Source: Xanthomarina sp035306705 | Lineage (GTDB): Bacteria > Bacteroidota > Bacteroidia > Flavobacteriales > Flavobacteriaceae | DNA: 44,124 nucleotides | Direction: 5' to 3' | NCBI RefSeq assembly: GCF_035306705.1 | Contig: NZ_DATGNO010000154.1 | Location: forward strand, 1-44,124 | Shown: positions 24,797-31,638 of the stretch, piece after piece | How positions within the stretch are numbered: position 1 is the stretch's first letter | How the letters are laid out: the number at the start of each line of letters is the position of its first letter | Position numbers and translations under genes: made by a program | Notes under the pieces: model-generated | Told to the model about the DNA's origin: nothing | What the model saw: the letters and a program-made list of their open reading frames with translations, nothing else | Databases searched by the model: none

Positions 24797-26188
24797 ATGA
24801 AAAAAACACGAATTGGAATTATTGGTGCAGGACCTAGTGGTTTGGCCCAATTAAGGGCATTTGAAGCGGCAAAAAAAGATGGACACGACGTTCCTGAAAT
24901 TGTTTGTTTTGAAAAACAAAGTAATTGGGGAGGTATGTGGAACTATTCTTGGAGAACGGGTGTCGGTAAATATGGCGAGCCAATTCACGGTAGTATGTAC
25001 AAATACCTTTGGTCCAATGGCCCTAAAGAATGTTTAGAGTTTTCGGACTATTCGTTCGACGAGCATTTTAAAAAGCCCATTTCATCCTATCCTCCAAGAC
25101 CTGTTTTATTCGATTACATTCAAGGTCGAATTAAAAAAAACAATGTGCGTGATTACATTCGTTTTGATACCACAGCACGCTGGATTAGTTATGACGACGA
25201 AACGAAGAAGTTTACTGTTGTTTTAGACGATTTGAAAATTGATAAGACCTATTCGGAAAAATTTGATTATCTAATAGTGGCTTCCGGGCATTTTTCTACG
25301 CCAAACATGCCGTATTTTAAAGGGATTGAACAGTTTCCTGGACAGGTAATGCATGCACACGATTTCCGTGGCGCCGATCCGTTTAAAGATCAAAACTTGC
25401 TTATTATAGGTAGTAGTTATTCCGCTGAAGATATTGGTGTGCAATGTTATAAACATGGCGCAAACTCGGTAACCCTTAGCTATAGAAGCAATCCCATTGG
25501 TGTTAATTGGCCAGATGGTATCAAGGAAGTACCTTTATTAACACATTTTGAAAATGATATAGCCCACTTTAAAGATGGTACATCTGAAAAATTTGATGCT
25601 GTTATTATGTGTACGGGTTATCAACATAAATTTCCATTTCTCCCAGATGAAATGCGCTTAAAAACAAAAAACAATCTCTATCCTGACAATCTGTACAAAG
25701 GCATATTTTTTAACGACTTGCCTCGATTGATTTATCTTGGAATGCAAGATCAATATTACACTTTTAATATGTTCGATACCCAAGCTTGGGTAGCCAGAGA
25801 TTATATGATGGGGACTTTTAAATTACCATCAAAAGCAGAACGCAGATTGGACATTGATAAATGGTTAGAGGAAAATGAAAAATTAGCCACGAGTTTCGAT
25901 CATGTCGATTTCCAATCGGCTTATATTAAAGATTTATTGGCTATCTCCGATTATCCAGATTTTAATGTGGATAAAGTAGCCATCATGTTTAAAGAGTGGT
26001 TAAAAGATAAAGATGAAAACATTTTAACATATAGAGACAAAAATTTCCAAAGTGTGGTTACCGGAACTATGGCAGAAACACATCATACGGAATGGATGGA
26101 CGAATTAGACGATAGTAAAGAGCGTTATTTATATCTAGACGAAAGTGAAGATGCAATAACGGAGAAGCTGGAAACCAGTCCTGTTTAA
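24797..26188 (+). CDS. tmm: Trimethylamine monooxygenase (flavin-containing monooxygenase)
   Basis: NADPH- and O2-dependent FAD enzyme expected to oxidise trimethylamine to trimethylamine N-oxide. The 463-aa chain has the FAD motif GAGPSG (10-15), GMWNY near 46-50, the FMO signature F180-x-G-x-x-x-H-x-x-x-F190 (FPGQVMHAHDF), the NADPH motif GSSYSAED (205-212) and CTGY (272-275). Beyond general FMO motifs, S-M-Y-K-Y-L-W-S-N-G-P-K-E-C-L-E-F and the C-terminal T-G-T-M-A-E-T-H-H-T-E-W agree with my memory of bacterial Tmm proteins (Methylocella, Roseobacter, Pelagibacter, Myroides). It is flanked on both sides by paralogous EamA genes. TMAO demethylase and TmoXVW uptake genes are absent from the window. 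Confidence 0.88.
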   Translation: MKKTRIGIIGAGPSGLAQLRAFEAAKKDGHDVPEIVCFEKQSNWGGMWNYSWRTGVGKYGEPIHGSMYKYLWSNGPKECLEFSDYSFDEHFKKPISSYPPRPVLFDYIQGRIKKNNVRDYIRFDTTARWISYDDETKKFTVVLDDLKIDKTYSEKFDYLIVASGHFSTPNMPYFKGIEQFPGQVMHAHDFRGADPFKDQNLLIIGSSYSAEDIGVQCYKHGANSVTLSYRSNPIGVNWPDGIKEVPLLTHFENDIAHFKDGTSEKFDAVIMCTGYQHKFPFLPDEMRLKTKNNLYPDNLYKGIFFNDLPRLIYLGMQDQYYTFNMFDTQAWVARDYMMGTFKLPSKAERRLDIDKWLEENEKLATSFDHVDFQSAYIKDLLAISDYPDFNVDKVAIMFKEWLKDKDENILTYRDKNFQSVVTGTMAETHHTEWMDELDDSKERYLYLDESEDAITEKLETSPV

Positions 26189-26250
26189 ACTAGTAATCAC
26201 AACATTCCTTTTAAGGTTTCTGGTAACAGATATTTTTATATAAAATCCAT

Positions 26251-26283
26251 TAAAAAGCAATTGTATTAAGCAATTGCTTTTTA
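26251..26283 (+). terminator. tmm terminator overlapping the next promoter
   Basis: 13-bp perfect stem TAAAAAGCAATTG / CAATTGCTTTTTA with a 7-nt loop, running into T residues, 63 nt after the tmm stop. The TTG used as -33 of the downstream promoter (26261-26263) is the top of its left arm. Confidence 0.75.
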
Positions 26284-26289
26284 ACTTTG
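26261..26289 (+). promoter_or_regulatory. Promoter of the second EamA gene
   Basis: TTG (26261-26263), an 18-nt spacer and TAACTTTG (26282-26289), with the ATG only 5 nt downstream at 26295. The mRNA should be leaderless. Confidence 0.6.
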
Positions 26290-26294
26290 TGCTC

Positions 26295-27194
26295 ATGGGA
26301 AAAATATTTGAAAACCGTTGGTTCCTACTCATTATATTAGCACTTACTTGGGGAAGCTCCTTTATCTTAATTAAAAAATCCTTACTCGTTTTTACACCCT
26401 TTCAAATTGGTGCCATTCGGGTTGGAGTTTCTGGAATACTACTTGCCTTTTTAGGAGTTCCTGCCTTACTTAAAATGAATAAGAACACCTTATTTTGGGT
26501 GGCCCTTGCTGGTTTTTTTGGCAATTTCTTTCCTATGTTTCTCTTTCCTATAGCACAAACCAAAGTAAGTAGTTCTATGGCTGGGATTTTAGATTCACTT
26601 GTACCAGCATTTGTCCTCATTTTAGGTTTCTCTATTTTCGGAATAAAAAGTAAAGTCACACAAGTTGTAGGAGCACTTATTGGATTTCTAGGTGCTGCCA
26701 CTTTAATGTATTTTTCAGAAACTAAAAGCGAAGATTCGCAAATAGGCTATACGCTTTTGGTTGTATTAGCAACTGCTTGCTATGCCATGGCAGGTTTAAT
26801 TATAAAAGTGAAGCTGGAGCACGTACCCTCAAAACAATTATCTGGAGGTGTTTTTAGCTTTTGGATGATTCCTTCATTTTTAATTTTAATTAATTCGGGG
26901 TTTTTCAATACTTTTAAATCAAATCCAGAAACCTGGGAAGCTTTGGGATATTTAGGAATTCTTACTATTTTAGGAACAGCAATAGCCATCATTTTATATT
27001 ATAAACTTATTAAAAATACGTCGCCTATATTTGCAAGTACAGTTACCTATTTAATGCCTTTAATTGCTGTTATTTGGGGATTACTGGATGGAGAAGAGTT
27101 TACCATTTGGTATCTTGTAGGTGGTATTTTAATATTTATTGGCATCTATCTCATTCGAGAAAAGAAAAAGAAACCTCAATTGGTACCGAGGTAA
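26295..27194 (+). CDS. EamA/DMT-superfamily transporter (second paralogue)
   Basis: 299 aa, the same length as the paralogue at 23534, and collinear with it from end to end: NRWFLL, LTWGSSFILIKKSL, GFFGNFFPMFLFPIAQTKVSS, GILDSL, FGIKSK, and the closing I-G-I-Y-L-I with a KKKKP tail are shared with small changes. Ten membrane segments in two EamA repeats. The start at 26295 avoids the upstream in-frame ATG at 26274, which lies inside the terminator and promoter. It is 24 nt ahead of the mscS-like gene, probably one transcript. Substrate unknown; the position next to tmm makes a methylamine or TMAO-related solute a fair guess. Confidence 0.92.
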   Translation: MGKIFENRWFLLIILALTWGSSFILIKKSLLVFTPFQIGAIRVGVSGILLAFLGVPALLKMNKNTLFWVALAGFFGNFFPMFLFPIAQTKVSSSMAGILDSLVPAFVLILGFSIFGIKSKVTQVVGALIGFLGAATLMYFSETKSEDSQIGYTLLVVLATACYAMAGLIIKVKLEHVPSKQLSGGVFSFWMIPSFLILINSGFFNTFKSNPETWEALGYLGILTILGTAIAIILYYKLIKNTSPIFASTVTYLMPLIAVIWGLLDGEEFTIWYLVGGILIFIGIYLIREKKKKPQLVPR

Positions 27195-27218
27195 CAAATA
27201 ATTTAAAAAATAGTAGAT

Positions 27219-28313
27219 ATGACGGAGTTTTTCGTAACCTATAAATCGCAATTAATACATACTTTAATAGTTCTTGGAACTGTTGTTATTCTCTATTTTG
27301 CAACTAACATCTTGCATAAATGGCTGCGAAAGAAAGAAGAAAATATATTTTCCAACGCACCTATTAGACCGTTTAATATTATTAAACGCATCTTAAATAT
27401 TTTGTGGTTGGTTTTAGGGCTAATTGCCTTAGGTCTAATTTATGTTGATAGCGACAAAAGTGGAGTTTTAATTAACAGCTTTAAATTAGCCTCTTATTTA
27501 GGAGTTGTAGCCATTATTACCATAATAGCCGCTACCATTTGTAATATGTGGTTTAAATATAAAATTCAAGAAAAAATAGCACTTCAATATGATCCAACTA
27601 GCTTTAAATTTTTACGTTATGTAGCTGTATTCACTATTTGTTTTGTTGGTTTTCTATTTGGACTATTGGCCTTTCCTTCTCTTAAAGGCGTTGCACAGAC
27701 TGCTTTGGGAGGAGCTGGTATTATTGCTATAATCGCTGGAGTATCTTCACAAGAAGCCCTGTCTAATTTAGTTGGCGGTGTCTTTATCATTTCATTTAAA
27801 CCATTTAGAATTGGTGATATTGTTAAGATAACCGACACTATGGTTGGAACGGTTACAGATATTACTTTGCGACATACGATTATTCGTAATTTTGAAAATA
27901 AAATGATCGTGATACCCAATGCCATCATGAACAAGGAAAAATTAATCAATTACAATTTAGGAGAACTAAAATGCTGCGAGCGTATTGAAATAGGCATTTC
28001 GTATGATAGCGATATCGATTTGGCGAAAAAAATTATGAGAGAAGAATGCGAAAATCACCCTCTTATATACGATAATAGAACAGACATGGATAGAAAAGAT
28101 AACAAACCCATTGTAAGAACTGCGTTAACACAACTTAACGATTCTTCCATGACCATTAGGGCTTGGGCTTGGGCACGAAATTATTCAGATTCTTTTGCTT
28201 TGAGATGCGATGTTCTGGAAAGTGTTAAAAAACGCTTTGACAAGGAAGGCATTGAAATACCTTTCCCTTATAGAACGATTGTTATGAAGAAAGAGAAAAC
28301 TACCGAAAAATAA
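27219..28313 (+). CDS. MscS-family mechanosensitive ion channel
   Basis: 364-aa inner-membrane protein. Three to four hydrophobic segments (about 12-30, 55-80, 90-110, 130-160) precede the pore helix region A-Q-T-A-L-G-G-A-G-I-I-A-I-I-A-G-V-S-S-Q-E-A-L-S-N-L-V-G-G (about 165-195), the MscS hallmark rich in Gly and Ala. The beta domain follows with F-R-I-G-D-I-V-K-I and I-V-I-P-N-A-I-M, then an alpha/beta C-terminal domain. MscS channels release small solutes on hypo-osmotic shock. Being the last gene of the tmm/EamA set is consistent with osmolyte handling. Confidence 0.93.
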   Translation: MTEFFVTYKSQLIHTLIVLGTVVILYFATNILHKWLRKKEENIFSNAPIRPFNIIKRILNILWLVLGLIALGLIYVDSDKSGVLINSFKLASYLGVVAIITIIAATICNMWFKYKIQEKIALQYDPTSFKFLRYVAVFTICFVGFLFGLLAFPSLKGVAQTALGGAGIIAIIAGVSSQEALSNLVGGVFIISFKPFRIGDIVKITDTMVGTVTDITLRHTIIRNFENKMIVIPNAIMNKEKLINYNLGELKCCERIEIGISYDSDIDLAKKIMREECENHPLIYDNRTDMDRKDNKPIVRTALTQLNDSSMTIRAWAWARNYSDSFALRCDVLESVKKRFDKEGIEIPFPYRTIVMKKEKTTEK

Positions 28314-28377
28314 AAATCACTAGTTTTATACCTAAATAAACCTTCTAAAGTTTTTTTAAAAAAATCGAGTTCCAGAC

Positions 28378-28409
28378 AAAAATCATAGGGTAAAACGTTT
28401 CTGATTTTT
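28378..28409 (+). terminator. Possible terminator between mscS-like gene and clpS
   Basis: AAAAATCA / TGATTTTT arms with a 16-nt spacer in the convergent gap. A second weak hairpin, AGGAA / TTCCT, lies near 28436-28460. Either could end one of the convergent transcripts. Confidence 0.4.
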
Positions 28410-28496
28410 AGCTTTAAGTAGCTATTAATCGAAGTAGGAATCTTAACCGATTGGTTCCTTTAAGAAAGACATTTACGGTAAAAAGTAGATGCCTTT

Positions 28497-28772
28497 TTAA
28501 ATTATTTCCGCACTCAACCCAGCTTCCAATAACATGGAGCATCTTGGTTCCAGCTCTTTATAAGCCCCTGTTTTAACCGTACATTTTCCTTTATAGTGAA
28601 CAATTATAGAGCATTGTTCAGCTTGTTCTGGGGTGTGATCGCAAACATAAACAAGTGTTTCAATAACATGATCGAAAGTATTAACCTCGTCGTTATACAA
28701 TACAATCTCATTGTTTTTTTGCTCTAAAGTGTCAACACTTCCTTGTTCTTGTATTTTTTCTTTAGTACTCAT
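28497..28772 (-). CDS. clpS: ATP-dependent Clp protease adaptor ClpS
   Basis: 91-aa cytoplasmic adaptor that delivers N-end-rule substrates to ClpAP-type proteases. The core V-L-Y-N-D-E-V-N-T-F-D-H-V-I (about 24-37) carries the N-degron binding Asn-Asp pair, followed by H-T-P-E-Q-A-E-Q-C and the V-H-Y-K-G-K-C-x-V-K-T-G strand. The unstructured N-terminus of about 20 residues is usual. Last gene of a six-gene minus-strand operon; 18 nt separate it from prmA. Confidence 0.95.
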   Translation of the reverse strand: MSTKEKIQEQGSVDTLEQKNNEIVLYNDEVNTFDHVIETLVYVCDHTPEQAEQCSIIVHYKGKCTVKTGAYKELEPRCSMLLEAGLSAEII

Positions 28773-28790
28773 CTTAAAAAATTTATCCTA

Positions 28791-29627
28791 CTAATTTATG
28801 AATTTTAAAGCAACCCATTGGTTTTTCTCAATAGTATCAACGAGCTTTAAATGATATTTATTGCATTCCTCTTCGATGGCAGGAATATCGTCTTTATAAA
28901 AACCACTCAAAAACACGTCTCCATGAGTATTTAAGCATGTAATATAAGTTTTCAAATCATTTAGTAAAATATTTCTATTGATGTTGGCAATAATAACATC
29001 ATATTTTCTATCTCCCAAGATACTGGCATCGCCTTCCAAAACGGTTATGTGCTTGCAATTATTGCGTTCCACATTTTCCAGACTGTTAATAAAACACCAA
29101 TTATCATAATCGATAGCATCTATAGGTTTGGCCCCTTTCATTTCAGCTAGAATAGCTAAAACTCCAGTTCCACATCCCATGTCCAAAACAGATTTTCCTT
29201 CAAAATCATTCTTTAAAATATGATGGATCATCATGTGGGTGGTTTCGTGATGTCCAGTTCCAAAACTCATTTTTGGCTTAATAATTATATCGTATTTTGT
29301 ATCTGGTTTCTCATGAAAAGGTGCTCTTACAGAACATTCACCTTCAACAATTATGGGATTGAAATTCTTTTCCCATTCTTGGTTCCAGTTTACTTGCTCT
29401 ATTTCACTAAACGAATAATTTATTTGAAATTCAGTCGAACCCAAAATCTGGATATCTTCTAAAATAGCATCATTCCATTCTTCTTTCTGAATGTAAGCAG
29501 AAACTCCTTCTTCGGTTTCCACAAAGCTTTCAAAGCCTGCATAACCCAATTCGGCAATTAAAATTTCGGTTCCTGGTTGTAAAGGCGACACCTTAAAATC
29601 GTAACCAATATATATTGTATTTGACAT
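28791..29627 (-). CDS. prmA: Ribosomal protein L11 methyltransferase
   Basis: 278-aa SAM-dependent methyltransferase that modifies L11. The class I SAM site is V-L-D-M-G-C-G-T-G-V-L-A-I (about 143-155), with the acidic partner I-D-A-I-D-Y-D and the motif IIANINRNILL (about 213-223) typical of PrmA. The N-terminal domain (first about 90 residues) binds L11. Lies between tpiA and clpS in the operon. Confidence 0.94.
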   Translation of the reverse strand: MSNTIYIGYDFKVSPLQPGTEILIAELGYAGFESFVETEEGVSAYIQKEEWNDAILEDIQILGSTEFQINYSFSEIEQVNWNQEWEKNFNPIIVEGECSVRAPFHEKPDTKYDIIIKPKMSFGTGHHETTHMMIHHILKNDFEGKSVLDMGCGTGVLAILAEMKGAKPIDAIDYDNWCFINSLENVERNNCKHITVLEGDASILGDRKYDVIIANINRNILLNDLKTYITCLNTHGDVFLSGFYKDDIPAIEEECNKYHLKLVDTIEKNQWVALKFIN

Positions 29628-29660
29628 ATTTTATTTTATTACTCAGAAATTTACTTACAA

Positions 29661-30410
29661 TTAAAAAGCGTTAACAATGGCATAAAAATCTTCAGCATTT
29701 AGCGCTGCTCCACCAATTAAACCACCATCTACATCTGGTTTTGAGAAAATTTCTTTGGCGTTGCTAGGTTTTACACTTCCTCCATATAAAATAGATATAG
29801 AATCCGCTACTTCCTTTCCGTATTCATTGGCCAAGGTTTTTCTAATAAAAGCGTGCATCTCTTGCGCTTGCTCCGGACTAGCTGTTTCGCCAGTTCCAAT
29901 GGCCCAAACAGGTTCGTAAGCCATTACAATACTTTCAAAAGCATTTGCTTTTAAATGAAATAAGGCGTTTTTTATCTGGCTTTCAACAATTGTTTCGTGA
30001 TTTCCAGCTTTTCTATCTTTTAACTCTTCTCCGAAACAAAAAATAACACGCAGCTTACTTTTCAAGGCCGAATCTACTTTTTTAGCAAGCAGTTCATCGG
30101 TTTCATTAAAATACGCACGACGTTCGCTATGTCCTAAAATAACCGTTTGTACCCCAATACTTTTTAGCATATCTGCACTTACTTCTCCAGTATAAGCTCC
30201 CGATTCTGCAAAGTGCATATTTTGAGCTATCACTTGAATCTCTAAACCTTTTAAAGCTTCAAAAGCTGACATAAGATTTGTAAAAGATGGTGCAATCATC
30301 ACTTCTGCATTCGAAGTTTGATGTTGTTTCTTCAATTCGCTTATTAATGATTTTGTCTGTGCCAAATCATTATTCATTTTCCAATTTCCTGCAACAATAT
30401 GTTTTCTCAT
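29661..30410 (-). CDS. tpiA: Triosephosphate isomerase
   Basis: 249-aa glycolytic enzyme interconverting DHAP and glyceraldehyde 3-phosphate. N-terminal GNWKMN with the catalytic Lys, LGHSERRAYF with the catalytic His, AYEPVWAIGTG with the catalytic Glu, and the phosphate-binding GSVKP and GGLIGGAAL loops are all present. Normal length. Preceded by a 150-bp gap containing three palindromes. Confidence 0.98.
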   Translation of the reverse strand: MRKHIVAGNWKMNNDLAQTKSLISELKKQHQTSNAEVMIAPSFTNLMSAFEALKGLEIQVIAQNMHFAESGAYTGEVSADMLKSIGVQTVILGHSERRAYFNETDELLAKKVDSALKSKLRVIFCFGEELKDRKAGNHETIVESQIKNALFHLKANAFESIVMAYEPVWAIGTGETASPEQAQEMHAFIRKTLANEYGKEVADSISILYGGSVKPSNAKEIFSKPDVDGGLIGGAALNAEDFYAIVNAF

Positions 30411-30417
30411 TTCAAAG

Positions 30418-30431
30418 CCTGCGAAAGCAGG
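30418..30431. repeat. Short palindrome CCTGC-GAAA-GCAGG
   Basis: Perfect 5-bp stem with a GAAA tetraloop in the gap between the permease and tpiA. It resembles a short intergenic palindrome (ATTCCTGC...GCAGGAAT) that I recall as common in Flavobacteriaceae genomes. Confidence 0.5.
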
Positions 30432-30490
30432 GATCTTTTAATTAATAATTCATTTCCTTAATATGCTCTGTTTTAAATCCTATAAGGCCA

Positions 30491-30536
30491 TTAAAGCCTT
30501 CAGGAACAAAACTGAAGTTCTACGAAGGGCTTTTAA
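30491..30536. repeat. Imperfect long palindrome
   Basis: Arms TTAAAGCCTTC (30491-30501) and GAAGGGCTTTTAA (30524-30536) with bulges, enclosing a GAAC/GTTC pairing. It sits between two shorter palindromes in the same 150-bp gap. Confidence 0.4.
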
Positions 30537-30541
30537 GAAAA

Positions 30542-30557
30542 TCCTGTTTTTACAGGA
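30542..30557 (-). terminator. Hairpin after the permease gene
   Basis: TCCTGT / ACAGGA stem with a 4-nt loop. The minus strand continues TTTTCTT, so it could act as a weak terminator. It begins 4 nt after the permease stop and also belongs to the CCTG-type palindromes nearby. Confidence 0.45.
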
Positions 30558-30560
30558 ATA

Positions 30561-31637
30561 TTATTCCAACTTCACCTTTGGATCCAACCAAGCATAAATA
30601 ATATCTACAAAAATATTGATTATTATAAAGAGTAGGGCAATAATTAACACAGAACCCATAATTACTGGTAAATCTAAGGTGTTTAATGCGTTTACAATTT
30701 CTTTCCCAAGGCCATTCCACCCAAAAATATATTCTACAAAAACAGCTCCAGCCAACATGGAAGCAAACCATCCCGAAATAGCTGTAACTACTGGATTTAA
30801 TGCATTTTTAATAGCATGTTTTCTAATAATTTGAAACTCGCTTAAACCTTTGGCTCTGGCGGTTCTAATATAATCCTGATTAAAAACCTCCAAGAGCGAA
30901 TTTCGCATAAGCTGAATAACAACAGCCAAAGGACGAATCCCTAAAACAATAGCTGGTAGGATTAAGTTTTTCCATTGAATGTGCATGGCTTCACCATAAT
31001 CGTCCAACTCGTATAGACTTCCTGTCATTTCCAATTGGGTGTATTTATGAAGCACAAATCCAAACAACCAAGCAAATAAAATAGCACTAAAAAACGAAGG
31101 CACACTCATTCCAACGGTACTTACAATCTGGATGACTTTGTCCAACCAAGTATCTTTATACAAAGCTGAAACAATGCCTAGAATCAAGCCTATTAAAAGC
31201 GCAATACAAATGGCGCTTACAGCTAGAACAAACGTGTTTGGAAGTGTTTCAGCTAAAACATGACTGACTTTTTTACCTTGTTTGGTAAAGGATTCCCTTA
31301 AATAAGGAAACTTGAACACCGTTGTGGTGTTTCCTATAGAAAACAAAGAAACAGCCGTATATTTTCCTTCCCGTAAAAAGGAGTAATCCGTTTTTGTTTT
31401 TGAATGAAACGAGATGGGCGACAAATCGTTTAAATAGTAAAAATATTGTGTACTTATGGGTTTATCGAAACCATATTTCTGCTTAACAATTGCTAATTGC
31501 GTACTGTCCTCATTCTGCCCAAGCATCATTTGAGCAGAATCTCCAGGAAGCACATTAAATAAAAAGAATATTACGGTTACCACTCCAAATAAAGTGAGTA
31601 GGGCGTAAAGGATTTTATTTAATAAATAGCTAAACAG
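30561..31637 (-). CDS. ABC transporter permease, OppB/DppB type, probable CTG start
   Basis: Inner-membrane subunit of a peptide or nickel-type ABC importer. The binding-protein-dependent transport domain is clear: E-T-L-P-N-T-F-V-L-A, then the EAA-like loop D-Y-I-R-T-A-R-A-K-G-L-S-E-F-Q-I-I-R-K-H-A-I-K-N-A-L and C-terminal membrane helices. The first GTG in frame (31583) would cut the first membrane helix in half. Extending upstream gives LFSYLLNKILYALLTLFGV, the expected N-terminus, with CTG at 31637, one base after the preceding stop codon (358 aa). No ATG, GTG or TTG exists in that stretch. The partner ATPase and binding protein are not nearby. An atypical periplasmic insert lies between helices 1 and 2. 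Confidence 0.82.
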   Translation of the reverse strand: MFSYLLNKILYALLTLFGVVTVIFFLFNVLPGDSAQMMLGQNEDSTQLAIVKQKYGFDKPISTQYFYYLNDLSPISFHSKTKTDYSFLREGKYTAVSLFSIGNTTTVFKFPYLRESFTKQGKKVSHVLAETLPNTFVLAVSAICIALLIGLILGIVSALYKDTWLDKVIQIVSTVGMSVPSFFSAILFAWLFGFVLHKYTQLEMTGSLYELDDYGEAMHIQWKNLILPAIVLGIRPLAVVIQLMRNSLLEVFNQDYIRTARAKGLSEFQIIRKHAIKNALNPVVTAISGWFASMLAGAVFVEYIFGWNGLGKEIVNALNTLDLPVIMGSVLIIALLFIIINIFVDIIYAWLDPKVKLE

Positions 31638-31638
31638 A

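Noticed and set aside
28314..28496. Right attachment site (repeat of the tRNA-Arg 3' end) at the far end of the plus-strand block
   Set aside because: No copy of the tRNA 3' sequence was found here and there is no integrase gene, so a genomic island call is not justified.
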